DNA of 64,000 nucleotides, taken from Telopea speciosissima (lineage: Eukaryota > Streptophyta > Magnoliopsida > Proteales > Proteaceae). A program made the translations under genes and the position numbers. Under the pieces are notes generated by a model. The model searched no databases, was not told where the DNA came from, and saw nothing but the letters and a program-made list of their open reading frames with translations. The stretch is from positions 37,370,946 through 37,434,945 of the forward strand of contig NC_057926.1 in assembly GCF_018873765.1 (NCBI RefSeq), written 5' to 3'. How positions within the stretch are numbered: position 1 is the first letter of the stretch; the number at the start of each line of letters is the position of its first letter. Positions 49,736-61,458 of this stretch are shown here, in pieces.

Positions 49736-51057
49736 GGGAAATTTATGAAACACCCCCTGAAAATGGGTCAAAACTCGGATCACTCCCTGAAATTTGAAAA
49801 TACTCAGATCACCCCCTAAAATAGAGCCCAATACTCAGATTCAACCCTACCGTTAGTAAACGGATGAAATCAACTAGTTAAATTTTTTGAAAACCCTAAA
49901 CTACCCTTGATAAGAGTGTACTTATCATTTTAGCCTTAGATTTAAAAACCCAAAATGTGCTCTTTATTTTTTTCTTAATTAAAATAAAGAATCAAAGAGG
50001 GAATATTCCCTCTCCTCTGCAACCACCAGTACCCATTTTCAGCCGCCGCCGCCACCACCACCCTCCAAAGACCCAAACTCGGTTAATGGAGGAAAAAATA
50101 AAAAGGAGGAGAAAAAAGTGGGTTCAGAATAGACGAAGAAGATGGGTTGCAAATTTATGGGGTTCGGTTCTGGATTTCAGATGGAAGAGAAGTGAAGAGA
50201 AAGCAAAAGGGCAGAATTGATTCAGTCGGAGTATTGGAATGGAGAGAGAATAACCTAACCTAGATGGTGGAAATCGAACAGAGATGAGTTGCAGGTCTTG
50301 ATTTTCTAGCTGTCCTCTCGATTCTTGAACTCAATCCATAACCTAACCTAGATGGTGGAATCCGTGAATTCTTGCAGACAAATGGAAAAATCCTTGCAGA
50401 CAAAAAAGAGAGGAAAACACAGAGAGAAAGAGTGAGGGAAAGAGAAAAAGAGGGAGAGTTGCAGAGGGGCTCACAGCGAGAGGACGGAGAACAAAGGGGC
50501 TCGCGACGATGACGGTAGGGGCTTTGGAGCCTTGCGGAGATGACATCAGGGGCCTGGGGCCTTGAGGTGGAGGGCCTAATAGCCAGGCTAGAGGGCGGAG
50601 ATCACCGGCAAAGCCATCGAAAGGGGCTAACAGGCCTGGTGATGATTGCTAGCGACGGATGATGGGCGACGGAGAAGCACCGGTCAGTAAGCCAATTCAA
50701 TTGGTGGATCAGGTGACCAAGTTCGTCAGGCTGCCCGTGCTAGCTCCGACCTATACGAGTGCCCAACTCGCCATATAGGTCAGAAACTATGAGGTCTGAG
50801 TTTGGCCGCTGGCCGTCGTTAAATCACAACAGAGAACGGAGACGGAGATGGCGTTGAGCAAGAAGAGAAGAAGAGGGAAGGGTAGTAACGTAAATTCAAC
50901 TCTAATGATTTAGTACAAGGGTAAAATAGTCATTTTACACCAATAACTAACAGCAGACTAACACCGTTAGTGTAGAGGGGGTAATCTGAGTATTTTCAAA
51001 TTTCAGGGGGTGATCCGAGTTTCGACCCATTTTCAGGGGGTATTTCATAAATTTCCC
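49736..51057. mobile_element. Mutator-like element, 1322 bp, with perfect 9-bp target duplication
   Basis: Ends are GGGAAATTTATGAAACACCC on the left and its complement with one change on the right. The inverted arms extend about 150 bp, with CTGAAAATGGGTC and CTGAAATTTGAAAATACTCA blocks. TTTATTTTT is found at 49727-49735 and 51058-51066. The 1 kb interior is purine-rich with a short internal direct repeat (ATAACCTAACCTAGATGGTG at about 50250 and 50338) and no transposase. I could not recognise a captured gene in it. Confidence 0.9.
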
Positions 51058-51066
51058 TTTATTTTT

Positions 51067-52127
51067 TTGTCTTCTAGTATAGTACATAAATTTTTTTTCT
51101 ACGAAGAGTAATAATGTCATTTCATATGTATACTCGAAAAATATGCATAACAATAATATCTTTTGATTTGTTTAGTAAATTAATGATACATTTTGATAAT
51201 GATATGTTATTTTTTAAATATTTTTTAAAATTATTATTTATCCTTATATAATAGAACTTTTGAAAATAAGACAAACAATTTTAAAAAAATGCCATGTCCT
51301 ACATACACATATGTAAGTGTCATTCAAACACTCCCCTCCCATTATGTAAATATGAGTGAATTACCATACTCTTAGATATCTGATATACCTAAGTATAACC
51401 ACCCAATAGTATCACGCCACATCATCATCATTATGAATGGTCTAATAGATAAGGGTCCATTGGGTCACACACCAACCAACTCGGAACCTAGAGTTCAATT
51501 ACACGAGGGCATTATCCCCCCACGTGAGGATTGATCAATCGCACTCCTAACATGCCACTGTCAGTTATCACCACATTCTTATAAGGAAATTACCTCCCGA
51601 TAAAGAGCGCTCAGGATTCCTACTAACTAGGGATCACTCTCTCAAAAGGATTCCACCAAGGAATATTCTACCATGAATAGAAGACTTTCAGTATGACTCT
51701 CCACTATGAACTCTACCTAAAATCATACATTATATGTATTTACGTACAAACCATAACAGAGTTTCCTTGACTACAGTTATTTTTATGTGCTACTAAAGAG
51801 ACCTGACTTAAGCATCGAAGAGTACCCCATCGGAGAAAACCGACTCTCTTGTGCTTATTTTGTTCCTCTATGTAGGCTCCCTCACTGGAGGATCCCTTTT
51901 GATGTTGATAAGCTTTTTAGGTCACCCTATTCATCCAAAAGCTAGAACTGTCACACCATCTCACCACATGGCTAAATATTGATGAGCCACACTGATAAGC
52001 TTTTTAGGTCGCCCTATTTAAAGTAATGTTTGCATTTCCAATAGAAAATAAATTACATTAAAAAGAAATTTGTATAGCCTTCATAAGATGGAGCTATTAA
52101 AAGGCATACCTTAGTTATGAGCAACTG
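51067..52127. other. Intergenic, no gene seen
   Basis: A+T-rich. A short direct repeat, GATAAGCTTTTTAGGTC with 'CCCTATT', occurs near 51910 and 51995. The start resembles 165-260. Confidence 0.5.
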
Positions 52128-52317
52128 GAATTTGGATCCTCTACTGCCGAGCTGCCTAGCAAGACTGTACTGCCTTGACACGATGTTGCACGCAATGTCC
52201 GCCTTACCCCTACCCAAACGCCTTGCCCGAGTGGGGGTAAGGCAATAATTGCACGCAGCCCCGTGTCTAGGCAGCATGGTCCTGCCGGGCAACTCGGCAG
52301 TAGAGGATCTGGATCCT
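52128..52317. mobile_element. Near-palindromic MITE, family F2 (copy 2)
   Basis: GAATTTGGATCCTCTACTGC at the left and GGCAGTAGAGGATCTGGATCC at the right. The arms share GAGCTGCCTAGCAAGACTG and CACGATGTTGCACGCAAT-type inverted blocks with copy 1 at 2579-2766. G+C-rich inside A+T-rich flanks. Confidence 0.8.
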
Positions 52318-52995
52318 GAGCAACTGACACAAACTCACCATGCATTGTAGGCATGATACATGGTTATAACTACATTGCCCAAAACATTCGCTATACATCT
52401 TTTTTCTGCTTTCCTTGTTAATCTACATGTATGTTGGTAGGATATGAGAAAGAATTATGGTAATAAACTTTCAAATGCAAAGTCAAAGATATTGGAGATA
52501 ACTAATTTGGTAAGTGCATATTTAACATAGACCTTTAACCTTATTTTTTCCTTTAAATCATAAAAATATTATTTTAATTATATTAGGTTTGGTACATACA
52601 AGGAACACATGTTATATTTCAAGTGCAAAAATGTGAAGTATTTTATTGATAGTAGATTATATAAATTTTTTTATTACTCTTGAGCTTGATTATAAATTTT
52701 ATTTCAGTAGTTTTACTTCCATACAAGCTTCCTTCAATTGATGCACATAGATTTCAAAACCTTTGCAACAATACCAGTGGCTTCCTCAATAAGACCCAAA
52801 AGAATTTATTTGTATTCTTGTATATGGAGATAAATAATTCAAAATATTTCTCATAAAAAGGAAAAAAAATAGTTCTTTTACTTAAACCCATGGTACAAGA
52901 TGAAAGCAATAGTACTAGTGGCTTCCTTTTGTGTTAATGAAAATTGGTTGCATTAGCCAACTACAAGTGACACGATGATTATTCCTCTGATTCTG
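52318..52995. other. Intergenic, no gene seen
   Basis: A+T-rich with no supported feature. Confidence 0.5.
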
Positions 52996-53725
52996 GATTT
53001 TGGATTTTGGATTTTGGAAAATTAGAAAATTGTTGCCAGTGACCGATGATGAGTATAAAATCATAGAAATTTTGGGGAAAATCACCTTTTAAGTTGAACG
53101 GGTCTCCTAAGAGGTTAAAATTGCTTGTATGCAAGCATATTTAGAATTGTAGGCATAGTTTTAGAAATTAGCACTCTACCTGTTACGATCTCAAATTTTT
53201 TATGGAGATTGAGCTTTGATATTGATTCCAATACAAATCAACTAAATTAGGTTGGAATTTATCAGAAACCTCAATCGATCCACTTTTTGGGATCAGATGT
53301 GGAATCGGACTTAAAAAACAAAGGGGCAATTACTAAAACTCCCCTAAACCTATATTTACTCAAGGCCTCATACCCTTAATGTTATATCTGCACCCGAACC
53401 TTAACCTGAACTCCGAATGTAGATCCGGAACCTGGAGAATCCAAGATCATGCCCACTAGCAACCTGTGGTGTACTGACCAGGTAATCATTTGAGAGGAAG
53501 GAAGTCTAGTGGTGACATCTTACATACCAACTAGGAGCCAAGCACCATCCACATGCAGTTGTTTTGTGCACCAATTGATGTACAACCTAAGGTAAACCCT
53601 TTCCTTCATTTGAATTAGGATTTTTAAATAATTAAACACTCTTAGTAGCTTTATTATTTTGTTTGGCAAGTGTCCAAACAATGGCATAAGCCTCTAATAT
53701 ATCTAATGCAAAAACAGCAAGAAAT
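52996..53725 (+). repeat. Direct repeat, copy 1 (5' part of the LTR-like segment)
   Basis: Matches 56609-57367 at high identity, starting with (GGATTTT)n-type sequence and GGAAAATTAGAAAATTGTTG, and ending at AAAAACAGCAAGAAAT. It begins 185 bp before the TG of the putative LTR, so the repeat unit is larger than the LTR end itself. Confidence 0.85.
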
Positions 53726-56394
53726 CACCTACTAGTTGATTTGATCGACCAATACTGCTGATCTATGTAAATTCCACTTCTATTGTGTGGGGCCCAATGT
53801 CTCGCCCCCCATATCATCTCCCTACATTCCAACCAACCCATGGAAATATGGCCTCGACAATGTGACCATGTGGGGCCCACCTATAGGCTTAAGTACATTA
53901 GAATAGGCTATAGAATGTGTTTCAGCCTAAATGACCCCTAGCCAAATAGACCTTAAGGACACTTAGTATAAATAGACTGAGCTCAGGTCTGAGCTCATTT
54001 CACAGCAAAACTATGGGTGAGAAGAAGAAGAAGAGCTTGGGAGGAAGCTTGGATTCCTCCTTGTACTTGAGATCATCAAGGCAAACCCCTTCTCCATCAA
54101 TTGTTCTTTAGTCTCTAAGTTGTTCCTAGGATTTGAGCATGATCAACTTCTGGTTCTTGTCCTATAGTTGTGAACCACCATGTAGCATGAAATTATTTCA
54201 TGATTTCCTTTGTGTAGGAGCTAAGATCTTCACATCCATGTCTAAATCTACCTTCCTAGACCTTTCATATGTTCCTTCAGGTTCTCAGATTTCAGTAGTT
54301 ACCTATCCAGCCTATGAAAGACAACTTAGCATATCAAGAAATGAGTTTAAATCATAGCTTTATGAGGTAGGACTTATTTTCTTTGAATGCATGTTGAACC
54401 CAAGGCCTATTACTTGTAACAGAACTATTATAGAGTAATTCAAACTCTCCCATATATGAATTTTGCAGAGCCTTGTGCATGGAACCCATGCATGTTGGCT
54501 ATGTGAGCCAAAAACCCCAAAACCCCCATGCATGTTCAATCTTTTCAATTGAATATGTAAACTGTCATAGATGTAGCTTACCTATGCTTTCTGATCATTA
54601 ATATCAGCCTTAGATTAATAAAACCAAGCCAAAACACTGATTGCATGTAAAATCCTCGAGCTATACAGTACTAGTCTATTCCCACAGGTCAATTAGATCG
54701 ATCACTACCAGAAACTTGAACCAGGTTTGAACCTGATCAACTCCATAGCTTGAGACATCATGTGGGAGGCCATTTGGGTAAACCAAACAGGAAACCATAC
54801 CATTTCAGCCCTGTTGCCACCTTTTGGCAACAGTTTGACTCCTGGGAAGTGCTTGGATTAACCAATGTTAGCTATGGATGAGATCCTAACCCAAAACCAT
54901 GTGGAAACCATAGACCTATCACCTGAAGACCCTGTGGTGTGAAGCCATGTACATTTCCATAAATCCATTTCAGTTTTTGCTGCTTCCAACAGTACTGGTC
55001 GATTCCCACAGGTCGATTGGATCGACCACTTGGAATCGACCACTGCTGCTGTCATTCCAGAATTGAGTCTTGCTTTGGTTTAAAACTAAGACCAAGGGTA
55101 CCCTTGGACTCCTTGACTATTCAAACATTGATTGATGATTTATTTTGATTTAATTAACCTTAGACTATAACAACTTGCCCGACGACGCATATCGGAGTGC
55201 TTTTGAGAACCGACAGTCCTTCGAACAAGTAGACCATAGCCAAGGTGAGTGGAGATGAATCATTCATGTAGGTGTAAATATATAATGCTGCTAAACATTA
55301 TAAAGATAATTAAATGTTTTTCTTTCTTTTAAATTGCTATGAAATTATGAAATCAATGATATACATGTGGAAATGATTATGTTATGTTGAAATGTTGCAT
55401 TATGATAAAATGCATGATATTGAACTGCTAGACTACATGTCGTAGTCAACTTGGAAATGAATGGTATGGTGAGCCGTAGTATGGGCTACGGGAGCACTGT
55501 ACACTTCATACTTGAAAATGGGGAGTATGGTAGCCTGTAGAATGGGATACAATTGACACCACTTAACTTATACTTACCATGTAGATTATATGGTTTGGTT
55601 GAACATACCCTTATGCTACAGCTCTTACCAACAGGGGTGCATGCGTTGGGGGATCAGGGCCTCCTAAAAGTCGAGGAGGGTAGAATTCGGGATAGGTTGT
55701 CATGGTTATCTTGGGGTCTACCAAGGGGGGAGTTGGTGTTCCTAATCCCAGCGCGGGTTTCATTAGTAATGATTGAGGCCACAACCAAAGTGATGAAAGG
55801 AAGAAGCGGAGGTTGTTGCCCGAGTCATTGCAAGTAGCATCAACCTAGTAACTTAGTTGTGTTGCTAGGTGGACTAGAGTAATAAAATTGAATCCAAGCA
55901 TATAGATTCATGATGATGTGTTGCATCCGTATGCATGATTTATTATTCATTTGCTGGGCTCAGTGGAGCTCATCCCTCGTGGAATATTTCTTTTAGATGA
56001 TTTTACAAGTGGATGTCTCCCTGAATGAGAGAATCATTTTGAACAGGATACTGATAGTGATTGTGACTTTCTCGATATGGATCCTGACCGAGGTGATCCC
56101 TTTGATGTTGGTGTTTAGAGTAGAGCTAGGAGTGGAGATCTAATCAAGGGTTGCCCTTATTTTATTGTCTTTGAACATTCTTTTTGTGGATAGCCTTATG
56201 GCATTTTCTTTTGTAAAGCTTACAAATGCACCTTTTGTACAACTTGTAGTTGATGTAAAGCTTGATAAATGCCTTGTAAGAAACATGTGAACCGTCAGCT
56301 TGAGGAGTCACTTATGAACAATGTACTCATGGCTCTTTTATTGTATAAATTTTTAGTTTCCGGTGCATTCTGATTCACAATACTTCTATGATGG

Positions 56395-56445
<51 letters not shown>

Positions 56446-56558
56446 TGTGTGTGTGTTTGTGAGTGGTGTTAGCTTCTAGATCCTAAAGATGTAGCAGATG
56501 TGGTTTGACATCCAGGTCACCCGCTCAATCCTCTTTGGGAGTGGTTTGGGGTGTGACA
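53181..56558 (+). mobile_element. Probable Gypsy (Tekay/Del-type) long LTR, 3.4 kb
   Basis: Starts TGTTACGATCTCAAATTTT and ends TTTGGGGTGTGACA, resembling the TGTCACGACC..GGTCGTGACA ends of Tekay/Del LTRs. A TATA box (AGTATAAATAGACTGAGC) lies near 53968, followed by a purine-rich leader. The phrase GGGCTCAGTGGAGCTCAYCCC near 55960 recurs at 57925. No primer-binding site follows and no pol domain is present, so it is a solo or truncated LTR. Confidence 0.6.
56396..56457. repeat. (GT)n microsatellite
   Basis: About 30 GT dinucleotides with one A and one T interruption. Confidence 0.97.
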
Positions 56559-56608
56559 CTTAACTTCTTTTTTTATTCTCCCAGAAAATACTACTTCCAC
56601 CTCTTTTT

Positions 56609-58000
56609 TCTGGATATTGGATTTTGGATTTTGGATTTTGAATTTTGAATTTTGAATTTTGGAAAATTAGAAAATTGTTGCCAGTGACAGATGAATATAA
56701 AATCATAGAAATTTTGGGAGAAATCACCTTTTAAGTTGAACGGGTCTCTTAAGAGGTTAAAATTGCTTGTATGTAAGCATTTTTAGAATTGTAGGCATAG
56801 TTTTAGAAATTAGCACTCTACCTGTTCTGATCTCAAATTTTTTATAGAGATTGAGCTTTGATTTTGATTCCAATACAAATCAACTGAATTAGGTTGGAAT
56901 TTATCAGAAACCTCGATTGATCCACTTTTTGGGATCGGATGTGAAATCGGACTTAAAAAACAAAGGGGCAATTACTAAAACTCCCATAAACCTATATTTA
57001 CTCAAGGCCTCATACCCTTAATGTTATATCTGCACCCGAACCTTAACCTGAACTCCGAATGTAGATCCAGAACCCGGAGAATCCAAGGTCATGCCCACTA
57101 ACAACTTGTGGTGTACTGATCAGGTAATCATTTGAGAGGAAGGAAGTCTAGTGGTGACATCTTACATACCAACTAGGAGGCAAGCACCATCCCCATGCAG
57201 TTGTTTTGTGCACCAATTGATGTACAACCTAAGGTAAACCCTTCCCTTCATTTGAATTAGGATTTTTAAATAATTAAACACTCTTAGTAGCTTTATTATC
57301 TTGTTTGGCAAGTTTCCAAACAATGGCATAAGCCTCTAATATGTCTAATACAAAAACAGTAAGAAATATGAATTTACATAGCTTTATGATATTTATTGAT
57401 TTCATTATTTATAACTTATGGTTGTGAATGATATGATGTGGAATGATTGGCAATATAAATTCTTGTGATAGATTAGATGTCGTAGTCGGCTTAGAAACGG
57501 GAGGTATAGTGTGTCGTAGTATGGGATGCGGGAGCACTATACACCTTGTACTATGCCATTTAGACTGCATATGGCTAGGAATGTCATTCCTTAGTGCTAC
57601 AACCCTTACCAGCAGGGGTTCAGGTGTTGGGTGATCATAGCTCCCTGTCACTGAAGAGTGTGAAGGACGCTCGGATGGGGTCCTAGCGATGATTATCGGG
57701 GTCTACCCAAGGGAAGGTATATAGAACCAACGACCACTGTGAGCTCCATACAACAGTTGAGGTTACGTCTCGGGGCGTTTAAGAAGTAACCGAAAACATT
57801 TTTCGAGTTGTCGCAGTAGCACAGACTCGACTTGGGCATTTTTTTATTAGGTGGAATTAATATTAAAATTGAACCCATGCATTTAGGATGGATGCTTGTG
57901 TGTGTGCAGTCTATCCTTTACTTGCTGGGCTCAGTGGAGCTCACCCCTATGGAATTTCCTATTTTTTAGATGATCCTGCAAGTGAATGCGTTTGTGGCAG
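56609..58000 (+). mobile_element. Second, internally deleted copy of the LTR-like segment
   Basis: 56609-57367 repeats 52996-53725. From about 57368 it jumps to sequence matching 55320-55990 (GATGTCGTAGTCGGCTTAG; TATGGGATGCGGGAGCACTA; TGCTGGGCTCAGTGGAGCTC). About 1.6 kb of the other copy, including its TATA region, is missing here. Same orientation as the first copy. Confidence 0.75.
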
Positions 58001-58339
58001 AAAGGATTACTTGAAGAATAGAAACTGATGATATGGCATTACCTTTTTATTTTCTTTTGTTTAATACTATCCTTTTTAGTGGATGAATTTTCACTGTTTA
58101 TATTTTAAAATAGTTGTGTGTTGGCTCGATGGTCGTGAACTTTAGAACATCGAGCTGTTAGAACTTTCAATGTAAATAATATGTATAAAACTTATAGAAC
58201 TTTACTTTCCTTGCACTCTGATCAATGTAACACGTGTTATCTTGAAATTGTGTTGTGCTTGTGATGTGTACTTACTGCATCTGGATCCTGGTGGTCTCCA
58301 AATACATCGGGTTTTCGAGTCATCCATCGAATCCTCCCA
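58001..58339. other. Junction between LTR remnant and tandem array, no gene seen
   Basis: A+T-rich sequence with no supported feature. Confidence 0.4.
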
Positions 58340-58712
58340 GAGAGTGACATTCATTACACCGAGGAAAAAGAAAAAAGAAAAAAAGTAGAAATACATCGAT
58401 TACGAGCAAGAAACTCATCGTTACTCCATAAAATTCAAACCTAGTTTCTGGTCGTATGATGTTGCCTTTGAGATCTCGTGGTGTCCTACTCCTTCTAGTT
58501 AGTCAACCTTTAATGGCGATGTTCTTAATTTTTTGGCTATTTTGCTTTGTTCTTACGGTGGTGTTTGACGCTACTTTTCTATCTAAAATTTATGAGAAAG
58601 ATTCTATCATGGTAACTTTGTTAAAACTCTGGATTCGATTTAAACATTTTGATTTTGTTCTGAAATCCTTAGCTTTTCGTGTTTCTCCCATTAGTATTAA
58701 ATCATGCTTTAG

Positions 58713-58953
58713 TGTTACGATTCTAGAATCTAGAAAGGGATTCAAGAACCATAGCAGGGGATTTTCTCACTATTTCGAGTAAGTGAGGGACTCCTAAGAA
58801 AGGGAGAACAGAGAGAGACTAAACTATTTTCTTCAATCTTTTCATCCTCAATGAATACAAGGAAATCCCTTTTATAGGGACAATACAAATCTAACTAATT
58901 AACAAACACAACCTACAAATCTAACTAATTAACAAATAACCCCCTTCATAACA
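58713..58953 (-). mobile_element. 3' LTR (241 bp)
   Basis: Plus-strand ends TGTTACGATTCTAG and CTTCATAACA. About 95% alike to 61218-61458 by eye, so the insertion is fairly recent compared with other elements here. Confidence 0.9.
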
Positions 58954-59461
58954 TTCCACGGCCCATCAAAACAACCTTGTCCTCAAGGTTGGTGTTAAGG
59001 AGGGAACCATCATACTCACAGACAAATCTCTTATGGCACGGAGTCTAACCGGGAAGAACCGCTCAAATATAAGCCAAAAATATTTCTTCAAACCAATGCT
59101 TCCACCAATGGAAGCTGATGCAAAAGTCCACTTGGGACAGCAGGTCTATGGAAAAGGCATCATTAGCTCACTGTGCTAACCATTAGAGAGAGATGGTTAG
59201 ACAACAGTAGCTCACTTTAGTGGCCCTGAAGTTGAGCAATAAAGTGTGACAAATATCTTTTGGAAGCTAAATCCAACAGCTGAAAGCCCAATCCAACGGT
59301 TGCAAACGATCCTCCTCTTCCACTACAACTTCCTCTTGAAAGGAAAAATGAAAACGAGTAGGAGCCATGAGGCATGACCATCAATACAGCCCTTGTGGAG
59401 CATGCTAGAGGCATCACCTTCAATACTGCTTACGTGGAACAGAGATAAGAGAGAGAGAGAA

Positions 59462-59810
59462 ATGGGATCTACTTATATTGTTTCAATGGCACTTCCATTA
59501 ACTCCCGCAAGCCATAAGAGGCAACCTCTGAGCTCTGACGCCTTCATCAAGCCTGTGTTGGTGAGGAGGCCATCGAGGGCTATGCCAAGATACCATCAAG
59601 AGCCGATGCAAAGCTTGCAGTTCATGCATCACTGAACGATAAGGTTATCACAGGATTGACAACCGCTACCTTAACAGCTTCTTTGGCAATTCCAGAGGTG
59701 GCACTAAAGCTGTTGTATCTCCTTCTCTTAAGAACTTCTTACTCAGCATTGTCGCTGGAGGAGTGGTGCTTGTTGACATATTTGGGGTTGTCATCGGAGC
59801 TGCCCGTTAA
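59462..59810 (+). pseudogene. psbX: Captured psbX (photosystem II subunit X precursor) copy
   Basis: The sequence encodes a transit-peptide-like start (MALPLTPASHKRQPL..DAFIKPVLVRRPSRAMPR). In a shifted frame it continues with [20 protein letters not shown], and in a third frame with [30 protein letters not shown] and a stop. These are the conserved thylakoid-transfer region and single membrane helix of PsbX, a roughly 4-kDa nuclear-encoded photosystem II subunit. Frameshifts near 59592 and 59705 break it. It lies on the strand opposite to the retrotransposon's own direction. I see no introns, so a cDNA or an intronless gene was the source. Confidence 0.88.
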
Positions 59811-59819
59811 GAGAACATC

Positions 59820-59879
59820 CATTATGCTCATGTCGACTGCCCTGGCCACGCCGATCACGGTAAGAACATGATTTCAGGG
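59820..59879 (+). pseudogene. Captured EF-Tu GTPase-motif fragment
   Basis: Twenty codons read [12 protein letters not shown], then HG where YV is expected, then KNMISG. This is the G3 region of bacterial-type elongation factor Tu (DCPGHADYVKNMI), found in plants in plastid and mitochondrial EF-Tu. It starts nine bases after the psbX stop, in the same orientation. No more EF-Tu sequence is recognisable on either side. Confidence 0.75.
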
Positions 59880-60378
59880 TTTTGGAATCACCCAGAACTC
59901 ACCAACACCGCCTAGTCCCAACTCATTGATCTTTTGATGCAAGCCCGTAGAGACAGAGGTACCCTTCAAAGAAATAGAGCCCCCAGCAACAGCAAGTGCC
60001 GAGGCCAGAATTGACTCTGCACCTGTGGTTGGGATGATTGACAGCTCTGCTTACTATAATAACCACTATATCTCGTCGGCGTCGGATTTGTGACCTCCAT
60101 TAACTCCTCAAGTGGGAAATCCCAACCACCATCGTTAACTATTTTGTAACTTGAGACGCCAAGAAACCCGAAGAGGAGACAGGATCATCAGTGTTTAACA
60201 GAGTAACAGTGGGTGTGAGTACCAGCAGATGTGGCGGCCCCAGTGGTGGCCAAGGCAGAATGATCGAGAAATCCAAGAAGCCTACAACATCATCAGGTGA
60301 AACCAAGAAACCTTTGAGCTTGACGCCACCGTGACTGCCCTCTCGCACTCCCGTCGAAGGTGGGGGCTCTGGTGGTGG

Positions 60379-61140
60379 TCAAGGGGTCCAATTCCCTGCT
60401 CTCCCTGTCGCACACGTATGATGGAGGAGGGTGCCAAGATTGAATGTTGAGTGTGGAAGCTTTTGTGGGACGGCACTGCAAGCGAATCCTAGAGCGATTG
60501 GCGGTGGCCATGGTGGAATGGATAAAAAAGCCAAGAAATTTGTGAAATCTTGGTTCAAGAATGGTTTCGCAGCACGAGTGCCATTCCAATTTGCACCAGA
60601 AATGGGTTTCTTGGAATGGTTTTCGGCCATTATCATTGAATCGACAAGTTCAACCATCTCTGTGAAGGGTTTGAAAATTCCTTCACGCTTCACAACCAAC
60701 GCAGCCTGCAACGACGAATCCTGCAATGAAACTTCCACAACGGTTATGCAATCATCGGTTGTGGTCTTCACTGGTACAGCCTCCTCATTCTTTAGGTGGT
60801 CTGCGCCATTCTCAGTCTTGACTGGCTGAACACCAACGACAGTGGTGACTGAAATTTTTACAGAAGCAACAACAACTACAGGGGTGAATGACAACACAAC
60901 CATGGCAATGGAAGAGATCTCTGCCACGGATGCTCCAGATAGTGCCAAGTAAGGTTCAAGATCGGCCATTGAACCAAAATCTTCAACTGCCGCAAGATCA
61001 ACACTGTAAATCCTCTCTTGCTCCTTGCAGATTGCATCTTCAAGACATGGAAGGAATGCATGATTCGGATCTTGACGTTCTAATGACCGGAAAAGGAGAA
61101 CCAGCCTGTTGTACTCAGAGAACAGACCCATTGGAAGCAC
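60379..61140 (-). other. Open frame (253 codons) in the retrotransposon, function unknown
   Basis: The longest open frame in the interior, sense to the element and beginning about 60 bp after the primer-binding site. It begins MLPMGLFSEYNRLVLLF and has a hydrophobic Val-rich middle (VVLSFTPVVVVASVKISV) and no zinc knuckle. I do not recognise it. It may be leftover leader or gag-region sequence, or another captured piece. Confidence 0.4.
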
Positions 61141-61198
61141 TGTGGAGCTTAAGAATGAAAGAACTGAAAGGATGAAAGCAAGGGAAATGGGAAGGAGA

Positions 61199-61217
61199 GG
61201 ATCAATGAAAGCACCAA
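61199..61217 (-). other. Primer-binding-like sequence
   Basis: On the minus strand TTGGTGCTTTCATTGATC follows directly after the 5' LTR. The TTGGTGCTTTCATTGA form is common after plant Gypsy-type LTRs, though the matching tRNA was not checked. Confidence 0.6.
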
Positions 61218-61458
61218 TGTTACGATTCTAGAATCTGGAAAGGGATTCAAGAACCATAGCAGGGGATTTTTTCACTATTTCGAGTAAGTGAGGGACTCCT
61301 AAGAAAGGGAGAACAGAGAGAGACTAAACTGTTTTCTTCAATCTTTTCATCCTCAATGAATAACAGGAAATCCCTTTTATAGGGACAATACAAATCTAAC
61401 TAATTAATAAACACAACCTACAAATCTAACTAATTAACAAATAACTCCATTCATAACA
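61218..61458 (-). mobile_element. 5' LTR (241 bp)
   Basis: On the minus strand it starts TGTTATGAATGGAG and ends AGAATCGTAACA. TATAAAAGGG lies about 80 bp in. Same length as the other LTR. Confidence 0.9.

Larger units (their letters stand above)
58713..61458 (-). mobile_element. Non-autonomous LTR retrotransposon with captured nuclear gene pieces
   Basis: Two 241-bp LTRs in the same orientation bound a 2.26 kb interior. On the minus strand: LTR (TGTTATGAATGG...TCGTAACA, with TATAAAAGGG), primer-binding-like TTGGTGCTTTCATTGATC, interior, a tract reading CTTGAGGACAAGGTTG and GGGCCGTGGAA, then the second LTR. The interior has no gag, protease, reverse transcriptase or integrase, so it must be mobilised in trans (LARD-like). 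It carries a psbX sequence and an EF-Tu motif fragment, both antisense to the element. It sits inside one satellite unit. Target duplication is not visible (left TTTAG, right GTCAC). Confidence 0.9.

Noticed and set aside
60431-60829. 132-codon plus-strand frame in the capture retrotransposon
   Set aside because: It overlaps the longer minus-strand frame, shows no recognisable family, and lies within a non-autonomous element.
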